A stretch of DNA of 64,000 nucleotides from Robiginitomaculum sp. (GCA_002733805.1 NVXG01000036.1:1-64000); one strand, 5' to 3'. Positions 52,866 to 62,384 are shown, counted from the first letter of the stretch. Numbers and translations: made by a program. Notes: a model not told the origin generated them from the sequence alone.

Positions 52866-54179
52866 TTATTCAATCAAGGGTGACCAAGCAGGATCAGACG
52901 AATCACCCGGTGTCGTCACGCGTCGCAAGTTCGCGCCGGTCAGATCAATACTCCAGACATGAGGTCCAGCACCGGGACGCGTTTCGCGGGTAAACATCAA
53001 AACCCGACCATTGGGCGACCAAGTTGGACCTTCATCCAGATAGGCCGTGGTCAAGGTGCGTTCTCCCTCCCCATCCGGCCGCATCACTCCGATATGAAAC
53101 TTTCCCTGATAATGCTTGGTAAAGGCGATCAGATCACCGCGCGGCGACCAAACCGGGGCCGAATAGCGGCCCTTGCCAAAGGTGATCCGGCGCAAGGCAG
53201 AACCATCTACATTCATAATGTATAATTGCGGCGAACCGCCACGATCTGAATTGAACACAATTTTCGAGCCATCCGGCGAAAACGATGGCGAGGTATCAAT
53301 CGCTGGTGAATTGGTCAGACGGACCCGCCGACGGGTCCGCAGGTCCATCAGCCAGATCTCGGAATTGCCGCGCTGGACCAGACTCATGATCACTTTTTTA
53401 CCATCGGGCGAAAACCGAGGCGCAAAGGTCATACCGGGGAAATCCCCCAACACTTCCTGTCGGCCAGTTTCAATGTTGAACAGAAACACCGAAGGGACAA
53501 TCGACGAATAGGACAAATAGGTAATTTGCTGGGCGGTTGGCGAAAAGCGCGGGGTCAGCACCGTATAGCTACCGGGGGTTAAAAAGGTCGGGTTGGCCCC
53601 ATCCTGATCCATGATGGCCAGCCGTTTGGTCCGATTTATCTTGGGACCGGATTCGGCGATAAACACCACGCGAGTATCAAAATACCCGGATTCGCCAGTT
53701 AGTTTTTGGTAAATTGAATCAGCAATTTTATGAGCAATCCGCCGCCAGTTCTCTGGCGTGGTTCCCATTTGCTGCCCGAATAAGTGAGTTTCGGCAAACA
53801 CATCCCACAACCGCATATCGACCCGCACCCGGTTCTCATTCTCGATCACCACGCGACCGGCCAACAGAGCATCGGCCCGGATCACCCGCCATTCGGCAAA
53901 TCGTGGTTGCAGATCAATATTGGCTTGATGTTCGATATAGGATGCCGGGTCGAGCACCTTGAACAACCCGGATCGTTCCAGATCGGCCCGGATCACCCCG
54001 GCGATTTGCCGACCGATCTCGCGTTCTGGTTCGGAACTGCCGGTAAAGGACGGAATAGCCAAAGGTGTTGGCTCCAAATGCCCTCGGGTAATGTCAATTT
54101 CCAGAGAGGCAAAAGCCGGAGCTGCAAAACCAGTTGCAAATACCATCATGGCCAAAAGCAAAGCACGTTTCAAATTCAT
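52866..54179 (-). CDS. tolB: Tol-Pal system translocation protein TolB
   Basis: A 437-aa periplasmic beta-propeller protein that binds Pal and TolA. It has a signal peptide (about 1-24), an N-terminal alpha/beta domain (about 30-150), and six-bladed WD40-like repeats with repeating [22 protein letters not shown] and [14 protein letters not shown] at 54179 overlaps the tolA stop by four bases. Confidence 0.95.
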   Translation of the reverse strand: MNLKRALLLAMMVFATGFAAPAFASLEIDITRGHLEPTPLAIPSFTGSSEPEREIGRQIAGVIRADLERSGLFKVLDPASYIEHQANIDLQPRFAEWRVIRADALLAGRVVIENENRVRVDMRLWDVFAETHLFGQQMGTTPENWRRIAHKIADSIYQKLTGESGYFDTRVVFIAESGPKINRTKRLAIMDQDGANPTFLTPGSYTVLTPRFSPTAQQITYLSYSSIVPSVFLFNIETGRQEVLGDFPGMTFAPRFSPDGKKVIMSLVQRGNSEIWLMDLRTRRRVRLTNSPAIDTSPSFSPDGSKIVFNSDRGGSPQLYIMNVDGSALRRITFGKGRYSAPVWSPRGDLIAFTKHYQGKFHIGVMRPDGEGERTLTTAYLDEGPTWSPNGRVLMFTRETRPGAGPHVWSIDLTGANLRRVTTPGDSSDPAWSPLIE

Positions 54180-55030
54180 CGGGTGGAACTCCCCATCATT
54201 TCGGCAGCACTGAAACGCATAATGGTTTCCTGCCAGTTGGAATATTTTTCAGGTGGTAACGCATACGGTTGGCACTTGATCACCGCGCGCCGTGCCGAAT
54301 TGGCAGCAGCCCGCCAAAATGGATCGCCGGAGCGTTCGATCTGTCCTCGGTTCAACACTTCAGGTGCTCCTTGCAAACTACCGTCACTATTCAAGCGCAA
54401 TCGGACCCGCACTACCAGCTTTTCCGGATTGGGTGCATCGAGCGGGGCGCGCCAGCATCGATACATTTGTGATCTTAACAAATCTATCTCATCCACCGTC
54501 AAATTGATCGCCGCGCCGGCAGCCTCCCGTGGCAGAGCATCAGAGGCGCTGGTTTTATCTTCGGTGGGTACAGCGGGACGAGCCTTGGCTAGTTTGTTCT
54601 CCAGTCGGGCCAGATCAAACGATGGCGGCTTGGGTTTCGGTTTCGGTTTCGGTTTCGGCTTGGGCTTGGGTTTGAGCCTCGGCGCTTCGGCCACTTTTTT
54701 AGGTTTGGGTGCCGGTGGTTTTTCTACTTTGGGTTCCGGGGCTTTGGAAACAGGCTCAGGCACCGGTTCTGGTTTGACCGGCTCAGGCTCTACAACCGGA
54801 GCGGCTTGGGCGATGATTGGCTCCGGGGCCAGTTCTTGTTCCATTTCTGGCTCAGGTTCTGGTTTGGGCGGACTCGCCTTGATGTCGGTTTCTTCGGCCA
54901 AGACAACCAGTTCAATCGGGATAATCGGCGTGTCGTTCAAACGATCATCCATCGTACTGGGCAGCACATAAATGCCGACCAGAATAACCCCGGAATGGGC
55001 CAAAACAGAAAGAGGAATACCAGCACGCAC
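54176..55030 (-). CDS. tolA: TolA-like cell envelope protein
   Basis: A 284-aa inner-membrane protein that spans the periplasm. One N-terminal helix (about 6-24) is followed by a long Pro/Glu/Lys-rich stalk including eight consecutive Lys-Pro pairs, then a C-terminal TonB/TolA-like domain from about residue 180. That domain contains [26 protein letters not shown]. The start is GTG at 55030, 29 bases from tolR. Sequence similarity to E. coli TolA is low, and the assignment rests on position and layout. Confidence 0.88.
   Translation of the reverse strand: MRAGIPLSVLAHSGVILVGIYVLPSTMDDRLNDTPIIPIELVVLAEETDIKASPPKPEPEPEMEQELAPEPIIAQAAPVVEPEPVKPEPVPEPVSKAPEPKVEKPPAPKPKKVAEAPRLKPKPKPKPKPKPKPKPPSFDLARLENKLAKARPAVPTEDKTSASDALPREAAGAAINLTVDEIDLLRSQMYRCWRAPLDAPNPEKLVVRVRLRLNSDGSLQGAPEVLNRGQIERSGDPFWRAAANSARRAVIKCQPYALPPEKYSNWQETIMRFSAAEMMGSSTR
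54627..54675 (+). repeat. Hexanucleotide tract in tolA (Lys-Pro repeat)
   Basis: About eight copies of a 6-base unit (GGTTTC, GGCTTG and related) encode the Lys-Pro run on the minus strand. The tract has uneven codon use (AAA/AAG and CCG/CCC), so it is old enough to have diverged, but the four identical central units could still slip. Confidence 0.75.
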
Positions 55031-55059
55031 GTCTATGGTCTCTTTTCACTTAAATGGGA

Positions 55060-55494
55060 TCAATTTGGCTCGGTAACCAAACCAAGATTGACAAATCCGG
55101 CCCGATGCACCCGCGCCATCACATTCATCACCGAACCGTAATCCGTTGCTTTGTCAGCCCGCAGGAAAATTCGCTCCTGCACACCGTTTTCGGCAATCGC
55201 GGTTAGTTTGGCGACTAGATCTTCGACCTCGATCTCGCTTTCCATCAGATACACCTTGCCGTCAGCCAAAATGGTGATGGTCAGGGGTTCGCTGTCCGCG
55301 TTTAACGCTTTGGCATCGGCCTGGGGCAGATCAACCGGTACGCCCGGCGTCATCAAAGGCGCGGTGATCATAAACACGATCAGCAAGACCAGCATCACAT
55401 CGACCATCGGGGTCACATTGATCTCGGCCCGGGGCTTGTATTTTTGACCGCGCCGCCGTCCGGAGCCGCTCAACGATGTTGACATCACTCCCAT
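55060..55494 (-). CDS. tolR: TolR (ExbD-family) protein
   Basis: A 144-aa proton-channel partner of TolQ. An N-terminal basic segment and one membrane helix contain the key Asp in NVTPMVDVMLVLLIVFM near residue 27. A periplasmic domain follows to the end. The ATG at 55494 overlaps the tolQ stop by one base. Confidence 0.95.
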   Translation of the reverse strand: MGVMSTSLSGSGRRRGQKYKPRAEINVTPMVDVMLVLLIVFMITAPLMTPGVPVDLPQADAKALNADSEPLTITILADGKVYLMESEIEVEDLVAKLTAIAENGVQERIFLRADKATDYGSVMNVMARVHRAGFVNLGLVTEPN

Positions 55495-56204
55495 TATTTC
55501 CTCCCGGCAATACGGCGCGAGAAGATCGCCGACAGTTCGTCAGCAAAGCCCTCCAGCCGAGTGGCATATTGTTCGGTATCGGACGCAAATTTATTGTAGA
55601 AAATCACCGCCGGGATCGCTGCCAGCAAACCCAGAGCGGTCGCAAACAATGCCTCGGCAATACCAGGGGCCACGACAGCCAAATTGGTGTCATGGCTGGC
55701 CGCAATGGCCCGGAACGAGTTCATGATACCCCACACCGTACCAAACAGGCCAATAAACGGTGAAGCCGACCCGATCGAGGCTAATATGCCCAAACCTTTT
55801 TCGGCCCGCGACAGCTCGCGCGAAACGCGCAAGGCCATCACGCGGTCAAGGCGTTCTTTTAGGGTAATGATCTGCAAATCAGAGCCGGTACCGCTGCGCC
55901 CTTCTTTCCACTCGCGCATGGCCGACATGAAGACCCGGGCCATCGGGTCGCCGGGTTTATCGCCAATCCGGTCGAACATTTCGTCAAGCGATCTTCCCGA
56001 CCAGAATGTGGTCTCAAATTTGTTGGCTTTGCTGCGCAGGCTCATAAACGAGAACTGCCGGTCAAAGATAATCGCCCATGACCAGATCGACGAAAAGACC
56101 AACAGGCCCATAATGATTTTGATCACGATATCGGCGCGCAAAAACAGAGCCAGAAACGAAAAATCGGTTTCGGTAAATGCGGGCTGGATCAGACTGACAT
56201 CCAT
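55494..56204 (-). CDS. tolQ: TolQ (ExbB-family) protein
   Basis: A 236-aa inner-membrane proton-channel protein that energises TolA. Three membrane helices lie at about 20-43, 135-160 and 178-200, with motifs LGILASIGSASPFIGLFGTVWGIM and GIAEALFATALGLLAAIPAV. The ATG at 56204 is followed by tolR with a one-base overlap. Confidence 0.95.
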   Translation of the reverse strand: MDVSLIQPAFTETDFSFLALFLRADIVIKIIMGLLVFSSIWSWAIIFDRQFSFMSLRSKANKFETTFWSGRSLDEMFDRIGDKPGDPMARVFMSAMREWKEGRSGTGSDLQIITLKERLDRVMALRVSRELSRAEKGLGILASIGSASPFIGLFGTVWGIMNSFRAIAASHDTNLAVVAPGIAEALFATALGLLAAIPAVIFYNKFASDTEQYATRLEGFADELSAIFSRRIAGRK

Positions 56205-56261
56205 GTGAAATTCCTGTTCGATACAATTAAGATGAATGTTGAGAAAAGATTGTGACCATTT

Positions 56262-56729
56262 TCAGGTCATTTGTGTACAAAGGAAAGGCATCATTTTAGC
56301 CAAAACTGCTTTTGGGATGCGCCGGGGTCGACCGGTGAGGTCGATACAAGCCAACTCGACCTTGGCCCGGGTCAATTCCTGCCCCTGACAAAATACGATT
56401 TGCTCGGCCTGTAATCTGGCCCCTTTGGCCACCAAAAACCGGGTGCGAACCAATAGCGCATCATCAATTCGGGCCGGAGCCGTAAACACCAAGTCCATCC
56501 GTCGAATGGCAAAGGCCAATGCCATGTCGCCATCCAGCAAGTCTTGGTGTGTGGTACCGGTAGCGCGCAGGCTCTCCGAGCGGCCACGTTCCATGAATTT
56601 CAGATAGGCCGCATGATAGACCAATCCGGTAAAATCGGTGTCTTCGTAATAGACTCGAACCGGGAGGAAGTGATCCGTCCCCTCGATCCAACCGGATGCA
56701 GGTTCTGTAGGTTTTGAAGCCGTGTTCAT
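56262..56729 (-). CDS. ybgC: Acyl-CoA thioesterase YbgC
   Basis: A 155-aa hot-dog-fold thioesterase that hydrolyses acyl-CoA or acyl-ACP and is associated with phospholipid enzymes at the Tol-Pal complex. The catalytic Asp is in [25 protein letters not shown]. Between tolQ and ruvB it keeps the usual order. ATG at 56729 overlaps the ruvB stop by four bases. Confidence 0.93.
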   Translation of the reverse strand: MNTASKPTEPASGWIEGTDHFLPVRVYYEDTDFTGLVYHAAYLKFMERGRSESLRATGTTHQDLLDGDMALAFAIRRMDLVFTAPARIDDALLVRTRFLVAKGARLQAEQIVFCQGQELTRAKVELACIDLTGRPRRIPKAVLAKMMPFLCTQMT

Positions 56730-57760
56730 TTGCCATTCTCTTCAAAGAGATTTGCCGCTGGACGTCCTTTGGTCGCCAACCCCAAATGGGCAAAGGCCCG
56801 TTCTGTCGCCACCCGTCCGCGTGGTGTGCGCTGCAAAAATCCTTGCTGGATCAGAAATGGCTCAATCACTTCTTCTAGTGAATCACGGGCCTCTGACATG
56901 GCTGCGGCCAGCGTTTCCAATCCAACCGGACCTCCAGCAAACTTTTCGGCCAAAGCGGACAAATACCGCCGGTCTTGTGCATCCAGACCTAACTTGTCCA
57001 CTTGGAGCCGGGTCAGGGCATTGTCGGCCATGGCCGCATCAATTTGGACCACACCGGAACTATCGGCAAAATCACGAACCCGGCGCAATAGTCGCCCGGC
57101 CACGCGCGGCGTTCCGCGCGAACGACAGGCAATTTCACCCGCTCCATCATCAGTGACTTGCACCCCCAGCTTATTGGCGGCTCGAAGTACAATCTTGGTC
57201 AGCTCATTCGTTTCATAGAAACCCAGCCGCAAGGGAATGCCAAAGCGGTCCCGTAATGGCGTAGCCAGCAAACCGGCCCGCGTAGTGGCCCCGACCAAGG
57301 TAAATGGTGACAGATCAATTTTGATGGAGCGGGCCGAGGGTCCCTCGCCGATCATCAAGTCCAATTCAAAGTCTTCCATGGCTGGATAGAGGATTTCTTC
57401 TACGTGTGGGCTAAGCCGATGTATCTCGTCGATGAACAGCACATCATGCGGTTCCAAATTGGTCAGGATCGCCGCCAGATCGCCAGCTTTGGCAATCACC
57501 GGCCCCGAGGTCGAGCGAAAGCCAACTCCCAGTTCACGAGCTAGGATTTGCGCCAATGTGGTCTTGCCCAATCCGGGCGGGCCAGACAGCAACACATGGT
57601 CCAACGCTTCATTTCGACCAGAAGCCGCACTGACAAACACTTTCAGATTGGCCACCAGATCCTGCTGGCCGACAAACTCATCAAACTGACGCGGGCGCAG
57701 CGCTTTGTCTGCCCCATCGCCAACCTGCTGTTCGTGGTCCAAAACGCGCTCTTCGCTCAT
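56726..57760 (-). CDS. ruvB: Holliday junction helicase subunit RuvB
   Basis: A 344-aa AAA+ motor that drives branch migration with RuvA. The Walker A motif GPPGLGKT is near residue 61, Walker B reads LFIDEIHRL, and sensor I lies in [11 protein letters not shown]. The C-terminal winged helix ends in [17 protein letters not shown] at 57760 overlaps ruvA by four bases. The protein has family length. Confidence 0.96.
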   Translation of the reverse strand: MSEERVLDHEQQVGDGADKALRPRQFDEFVGQQDLVANLKVFVSAASGRNEALDHVLLSGPPGLGKTTLAQILARELGVGFRSTSGPVIAKAGDLAAILTNLEPHDVLFIDEIHRLSPHVEEILYPAMEDFELDLMIGEGPSARSIKIDLSPFTLVGATTRAGLLATPLRDRFGIPLRLGFYETNELTKIVLRAANKLGVQVTDDGAGEIACRSRGTPRVAGRLLRRVRDFADSSGVVQIDAAMADNALTRLQVDKLGLDAQDRRYLSALAEKFAGGPVGLETLAAAMSEARDSLEEVIEPFLIQQGFLQRTPRGRVATERAFAHLGLATKGRPAANLFEENGK

Positions 57761-58377
57761 TGGTTCAACTCTTTTAGGCCCAACCGGATCAACTCATCCA
57801 AACTGGCCGCATCGCCCAATTGTCCGGCGGCAACCCGCACGGCTTGGCTCGCATCCGGGCCGGCAAACCCCAGATTGACTAACGCCGAGATTGCGTCTCT
57901 CATTTGCAAACCGCTACCGCTAGTCATAGCTGTCTGCGTTGAATCGGTGTTGGTCATGAAGGCACCACCGCGACCCACCGGAGCCGGTTTGTCTTTCAGT
58001 TCGGCCACAATGCGCGCCGCGACCTTGGGGCCAACCCCATTGGCTCGCGCCACGGACGCTTTGTCTTCCATCAACGCGGCTTGCATCAGATCAGCTGGTG
58101 CCAACACATCCAACACGCTCAATGCCGATTTGGCACCGACGCCTTGGACATCCTGCAAGCGGATGAACCAGGCCCGCTCGTCTTCAGACGGGAAGCCGAA
58201 CAGTTTGAATACGTCTTGGCGCACATAGGTCTCAATATGCAGCACGGCAGGTTGGCCGGGAGCCAGACCGGCCAAGGTGCGCGCCCCAGCCTGTACCAGA
58301 TAGCCCACGCCGCCCACATCCAGGATCAGCTCACCTTGGCCGATGGTATCAACCGTGCCTGTCAGTTTGCCAATCAT
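57757..58377 (-). CDS. ruvA: Holliday junction DNA-binding subunit RuvA
   Basis: A 206-aa tetrameric DNA-binding protein. The OB-fold is at residues 1-63 ([10 protein letters not shown]), the helix-hairpin-helix repeats are [14 protein letters not shown] and [13 protein letters not shown], and the C-terminal domain III binds RuvB. The ATG at 58377 is the conserved start and overlaps the ruvC stop by four bases. Confidence 0.95.
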   Translation of the reverse strand: MIGKLTGTVDTIGQGELILDVGGVGYLVQAGARTLAGLAPGQPAVLHIETYVRQDVFKLFGFPSEDERAWFIRLQDVQGVGAKSALSVLDVLAPADLMQAALMEDKASVARANGVGPKVAARIVAELKDKPAPVGRGGAFMTNTDSTQTAMTSGSGLQMRDAISALVNLGFAGPDASQAVRVAAGQLGDAASLDELIRLGLKELNQ

Positions 58378-58871
58378 CCGGTTGACCGTAGGTTTCTGGG
58401 GGCGTGATGGGCATGACAAATGGCCAAGGATAAGGCATCAGCCTCATCGCCGGTGGTTTGGGTGCCGGGCAGCAACATGGCAACCATGGCCGCGACTTGG
58501 GCCTTGTCGGCCCCGCCAGTACCGACCAGTGCCAGTTTGACCGTGCGCGGCGCGTATTCAGCCACGTCTAACCCGCGATTGCTGGCCGCCAGCATGGCGG
58601 CGGCGCGAGCATGGCCCAGCTTCATGGCGGAGCCAGCATTGACGCTGACAAAGCTGCCCTCGATCGCCGCGCAATCCGGCGCGTGGGTGACGATACAAGT
58701 GGTCAGTTCGCTGAACACGGTTTGCAACCGCTCCGACAATGGACCGCTGGTTTTCGGAGTAATTACCCCGCTGGCCAGATGGCGCATTTTATTGCCTTGG
58801 GTTTCAATGATCCCCCAGCCGGTACGGCGCAAACCGGGATCAATTCCCAAAATTCGAATTGGTTGGTTCAT
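58374..58871 (-). CDS. ruvC: Holliday junction endonuclease RuvC
   Basis: A 165-aa resolvase with the four acidic residues of the family: the Asp of ILGIDPGLRRTGWG, Glu in AAIEGSFVSVN, and Asp residues in TGGADKAQVAAMVA and TTGDEADALSLA. The ATG at 58871 starts MNQPIRILGIDPG. It is normally preceded by yebC; here 3.5 kb separates them. No clear LexA operator is found upstream. Confidence 0.95.
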   Translation of the reverse strand: MNQPIRILGIDPGLRRTGWGIIETQGNKMRHLASGVITPKTSGPLSERLQTVFSELTTCIVTHAPDCAAIEGSFVSVNAGSAMKLGHARAAAMLAASNRGLDVAEYAPRTVKLALVGTGGADKAQVAAMVAMLLPGTQTTGDEADALSLAICHAHHAPRNLRSTG

Positions 58872-59090
58872 CGGACCAGTGTACCCCGGCAAGCCGTGAA
58901 GGAAAGTGTCAATGAGTGTCGACGATTGTCATTTAAGGGTAGGTTAAGCGCAAGTTGATTGTTGCTTTAGTGTGAATGTTTTGTGATTTATCTGTCGGCC
59001 CCAACCATTTGTGACAATGCAAACAGACAATCAGGCACAGTGACCCTGCAAGTTATCCCCGCACCACCCACCCGGGCTATACTGCCCGTC

Positions 59091-59696
59091 ATGATCGAAA
59101 CACCGGAATTGTTTATCGAAGCCAAACGTCTGTTTGAAGCGGGGCTAAGCCCCCGGCAGATCGCTCGACAACTGGACATTTTACCTAGCCGGATCAAACG
59201 CCAAGCCGAGCAACAAAATTGGCAAGGGGCTGCGCCGACCGATTGGGTGCGTATTCGACAGAGATTTGAACAAGGGGCGCGCCATTGTGATCTGGCCAGA
59301 GAGCACCGGGTTTCGCTCTCGACCTTGGGCCAAAAAGCCCGGCGCGAAAAATGGAGCCGCATTACCACAACGGGCTTAGATGCGTTGCGTCGATCGGTAG
59401 TCGCGCTGGAAACCGCTTTGGCCGAAGCGCCTGAAAATGATCCCGTGCTGACCATGCGAATCAGCACGGCCCTTTCGATGGCGGCCGGACGATTGGCCCG
59501 CGCCGAACAAAACGGCGGCAAGCTCGCCCCACCAGATGAACCAGATGAATTTGAAAGCCAAGAAGCCGCCGACAATCAATTTGCCTTAGCAGAGTTTTCC
59601 CGCCTGCTGGGTGAATGGCGTCCGGCGGACGGAGAAGCCGGACCCCCGACTTCCCCGGCACCCCCAGCCTTGCACGCTCCAGATACAGAAACCTAA
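59091..59696 (+). CDS. Protein with two helix-turn-helix segments, unknown family
   Basis: A 201-aa protein. Two tandem helix-turn-helix-like segments are visible, LSPRQIARQLDILPSRIKRQ (about 19-38) and HCDLAREHRVSLSTLGQKAR (about 65-84). Each ends in a basic tail (RQAEQQNW, RREKW). An alpha-helical region (about 90-140) and an acidic Pro-rich C terminus follow. The layout resembles small terminase or resolvase-type DNA-binding proteins, but no large terminase or recombinase is near. The ATG at 59091 is preferred over the open frame from 58983. Confidence 0.68.
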   Translation: MIETPELFIEAKRLFEAGLSPRQIARQLDILPSRIKRQAEQQNWQGAAPTDWVRIRQRFEQGARHCDLAREHRVSLSTLGQKARREKWSRITTTGLDALRRSVVALETALAEAPENDPVLTMRISTALSMAAGRLARAEQNGGKLAPPDEPDEFESQEAADNQFALAEFSRLLGEWRPADGEAGPPTSPAPPALHAPDTET

Positions 59697-59712
59697 AGCG
59701 CGCAAAAACCTC

Positions 59713-60726
59713 TTATACCACGCCGTATTTTTCCATGGACTTGGCCATAGACACGCTCATTTCTTCGAGATCGCGCGGCTCGATCTCCAATACGGTACGA
59801 AGTTTGGTATTGTCAACTAAGGTTTCCTTGCCCAGATCGCGCGAGGCAAGCCGGATGGTTTTGTCAAAAATACCGACCAGTCGCACCATGAAATTGGGCA
59901 GTATTCCGGTTGGGGTATTGTAGCCATTTTTGGCCAAAGCTTTTGAAATATCGACCATCCAAGCCGAGTCTGTCACCAGCAAAAAGCGCTCGCCAGCCGC
60001 TTCGGGGCGGATCATCGCTTGATAATGGGCTTCGGCCACATCGCGCACATCTATCATCGCAAACGAAATGCGTGGACAAGCGGGCATTTCGCGGCGCACC
60101 AATTTACGCACGAGCTCGCCAGAAGTTGACCAAGTTTTATCTAACACCGGACCCAAAACGGCGCCCGGATTAATCACAGATAATTCCATGCCTTTGGCTG
60201 CGTCAGTACCCATAAAGGTCCAAGCGGCGCGTTCGGCAATGGTCTTACTCTTCAGATACGCCCCGACCTTGCCTTTGGTATTGGTCCAGTCTTTTTCGGT
60301 AAACGGCCCCGGTTTGCGTTTTTGCTTGCCATAGGCAATCGAGGCCATCGACGAGGTCAGCACCACGCGCTTAACCCCGGCTGCGGCTGAAAACCGCAAC
60401 GCCCGCAATGCGCCTTCGCGAGCTGGAATGATCAGATCATTTTCGTGTTTTGGCTCACCTGCTGGAAAAGGCGAAGCCACATGCTGCACAAAATCACAGC
60501 CCTTTACCGCATCTGCCCAACCCTCATCGGACATCAGGTTCAGCTCAACAAACGACAGGTCCGACACGTCCGTATGTTCGGCCAACACGGCTTTTAACTC
60601 ATCTGCCTTAGCTAACGAGCGCATAGAGCCGCGCACTTTATACCCCGCATCCAGCAATCGGATAATGCAATGTTTGGCGATAAAGCCCGTTGCGCCCGTG
60701 ACAAGAACTGTCTGTTTTTCCGCCAT
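59713..60726 (-). CDS. Extended SDR reductase (dihydroflavonol-reductase type)
   Basis: A 337-aa NAD(P)H-dependent oxidoreductase. The nucleotide motif VTGATGFIAKH is at residues 9-19 and the catalytic Tyr-x3-Lys lies in GAYLKSKTIAE. A TSSMASIAYG motif supplies the Ser. The group reduces ketones or aldehydes, for example DFR-like or methylglyoxal-type substrates. Its start is divergent from a TetR regulator, 73 bases away, with operator-like repeats between. The regulator probably controls it. Confidence 0.85.
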   Translation of the reverse strand: MAEKQTVLVTGATGFIAKHCIIRLLDAGYKVRGSMRSLAKADELKAVLAEHTDVSDLSFVELNLMSDEGWADAVKGCDFVQHVASPFPAGEPKHENDLIIPAREGALRALRFSAAAGVKRVVLTSSMASIAYGKQKRKPGPFTEKDWTNTKGKVGAYLKSKTIAERAAWTFMGTDAAKGMELSVINPGAVLGPVLDKTWSTSGELVRKLVRREMPACPRISFAMIDVRDVAEAHYQAMIRPEAAGERFLLVTDSAWMVDISKALAKNGYNTPTGILPNFMVRLVGIFDKTIRLASRDLGKETLVDNTKLRTVLEIEPRDLEEMSVSMAKSMEKYGVV

Positions 60727-60754
60727 TTCTGATCTCCTGAATATCTAAACGTTC

Positions 60755-60805
60755 TGACATTTTTTGTATATTTGTCAGTTTTGACAAACCACGCATAAAA
60801 TGTCA
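60755..60805. promoter_or_regulatory. Operator-like TGACA/TGTCA half-sites between SDR and TetR genes
   Basis: Four half-sites lie in the 73-base divergent promoter region: TGACA at 60755-60759, the palindrome TGTCA-GTTT-TGACA at 60773-60786, and TGTCA at 60801-60805 overlapping the start of tetR. This is the usual look of a TetR-family operator with autoregulation. Confidence 0.65.
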
Positions 60806-61405
60806 ATAGACTTTATGGCTCGACAAAACAACACATCTGCCAAACAAGCCAAAGTGGTGATGGCCGCGTTTGAAGTGGTTTCGGCCTATGGGTTCAAGCG
60901 AACCAATATGGCCGATATTGCCAAGGCGGCTGGCATGTCTCGCCCGGCGCTTTACCTCCTGTTTGCCAACAAACGTGAGATCGCCCGCGCTGTGGTGGTC
61001 ATGCTAAAAGACGCCTCCATAACCAATGCCAAGGCAGCCTTAGCGTCCGATGCTCCGTTTCAAGAACGCCTGACCAATGCCATGCACGCCCGCACCACTG
61101 CATTCTTGGAGGCGGTCGAAGGTTCACAACATGGACAGGAATTGTTCGAAACCGGTATGGAAGTAGCCGGCGATATTTTGGCAGGCGGCGAGGAAGAATT
61201 TACCAAGCTGTTGCAAAGTAACTTACGAAAAGCAGTCAAAGACGGCGACATCAATCTAAAAGCATCGGACTTAAGCGTGCCCCGGTTGGCTGATCTGCTG
61301 ATCCACGGTGCCTATGGCCAAAAAACCAATGCTGCATCCGCCAAAATCCTACGCCGCCGCATCAACGATTTCACCGGCGCTGTGTTGGCCGGGTTAGTGG
61401 CTTAG
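60800..61405 (+). CDS. TetR-family transcriptional regulator
   Basis: A 201-aa repressor. The N-terminal helix-turn-helix is readable as FKRTNMADIAKAAGMSRPALYLLFANKREI (about residues 32-61), and the variable C-terminal ligand domain is helical. It is divergent from the SDR reductase, which it probably represses. The ATG at 60800 is used; an ATG at 60815 is also possible. Ligand unknown. Confidence 0.87.
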   Translation: MSIDFMARQNNTSAKQAKVVMAAFEVVSAYGFKRTNMADIAKAAGMSRPALYLLFANKREIARAVVVMLKDASITNAKAALASDAPFQERLTNAMHARTTAFLEAVEGSQHGQELFETGMEVAGDILAGGEEEFTKLLQSNLRKAVKDGDINLKASDLSVPRLADLLIHGAYGQKTNAASAKILRRRINDFTGAVLAGLVA

Positions 61406-61415
61406 GGCCGAGTGC

Positions 61416-62336
61416 TTACTCCACCACTGCCAAATCACGCACTTCGCCCGGTTTTGTGAACAAATCTACATCGTCCAACGCAGTGCCGTAACGCTCTTTT
61501 AAGGTGGCCAGATCAGTTGGGACGTGTACGCCGATGGCGCTTCTGGGCCGGATGTGCAGGTCCAATGCGGCGCGGCGCTGATCGTTTTTGAACAACCAGT
61601 ATGGCGTGAACACTAGATTATTTTCGGCGGCATCCCAAAATTGCTGCTGGCTGGCAATCGGCGCGGTTTCGGTGGTGGCATCGCCCAGATGAAGCACTCG
61701 CAGATCGTCGGCCACATGAACCCGATACACCGTGTTACGGATATGGGCAAAGCGCGCCCCGCCCGAATGCGGAATAGTGATCGCCTCGACGGTAATGGCA
61801 CCGGCTTGCAGGGTCAGACTGGCATCATTGGGGCTTTGGTCAAAGGCAATGATGTTGGCGGTATCACTCAATCCGGCAGCTTCTAGTTTTTCTACCGCTT
61901 GTACCGGCGCGACTAATTTGACCTGCGGATGTGCTTGTAAATAAGCCAAGACCGGCGCGGCCGAGAAATGATCGCCATGGGCATGGGAAATGAACAAAAC
62001 ATCGACCCCGTCAAACGGCGCAGTTCCGGCCATCATGGCGGCGCGAATGTCGTCCGGGACCAATTGGTATTGCTGGTAATTTTCGTCAAACAACGGATCA
62101 AACAATAGCTTGGTATCGCCATCGGTGACCATCACCCCGGCATTGCCCAGATAACGCGCATTGCGGGCCGGGGCCAAAGTCGGGGCGCTTTGCTCAAGCG
62201 CTGCGATTTCCGCGTGGCTCGGCAAGGTCGACGCAGTGCCACACGCCGCCAGCGCAAAGGCTAGGATCAGCAATAGTCCGATGCTTCGAGGCTCACTTCG
62301 CTCGCACCTCAGCATGAGGTTGCTTGTTGTTGCCAT
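61416..62336 (-). CDS. Metallo-beta-lactamase-fold lipoprotein
   Basis: A 306-aa protein of the UlaG/NAPE-PLD-like branch of the MBL fold. The metal site is ISHAHGDHFSAAP (about residue 118), with His further along in PHSGGARFAHI and HLGDA. A lipobox LAAC places it as a membrane-attached lipoprotein facing the periplasm. The start is not certain: ATG at 62336 follows GAGG supplied by repeat R6, and residues 8-21 are encoded by repeat R5; an ATG at 62315 lies inside R5. The substrate is unknown; a phosphodiester or lactone is likely from the family. Confidence 0.8.
   Translation of the reverse strand: MATTSNLMLRCERSEPRSIGLLLILAFALAACGTASTLPSHAEIAALEQSAPTLAPARNARYLGNAGVMVTDGDTKLLFDPLFDENYQQYQLVPDDIRAAMMAGTAPFDGVDVLFISHAHGDHFSAAPVLAYLQAHPQVKLVAPVQAVEKLEAAGLSDTANIIAFDQSPNDASLTLQAGAITVEAITIPHSGGARFAHIRNTVYRVHVADDLRVLHLGDATTETAPIASQQQFWDAAENNLVFTPYWLFKNDQRRAALDLHIRPRSAIGVHVPTDLATLKERYGTALDDVDLFTKPGEVRDLAVVE
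62278..62319 (-). repeat. Palindromic repeat copy R5 (inside a coding region)
   Basis: Reverse-orientation copy of the dispersed element with the ATGCT/AGCAT arm variant seen also in R2. It encodes part of the N terminus of the MBL-fold lipoprotein, and forms a pair with R6 in opposite orientation. Confidence 0.85.
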
Positions 62337-62344
62337 ATCACGAA

Positions 62345-62384
62345 CCTCATCCTGAGGTGGCGCATAGCGCCCTCGAAGGATCGG
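62345..62384 (+). repeat. Palindromic repeat copy R6
   Basis: Forward copy with arms ATCCT/AGGAT and inner stem GGCGC-ATA-GCGCC. Together with R5 it makes a head-to-head pair separated by 25 bases, the same arrangement as R1/R2. Confidence 0.85.

Noticed and set aside
53784-54971. 395-aa plus-strand open frame opposite tolB and tolA
   Set aside because: A shadow of the Pro/Lys-rich TolA and TolB genes; its low-complexity Gly/Ser run is the reverse reading of the Lys-Pro tract.
58872-59090. LexA operator in the ruvC promoter
   Set aside because: I looked for the alphaproteobacterial GTTC-N7-GTTC pattern and found no convincing match.
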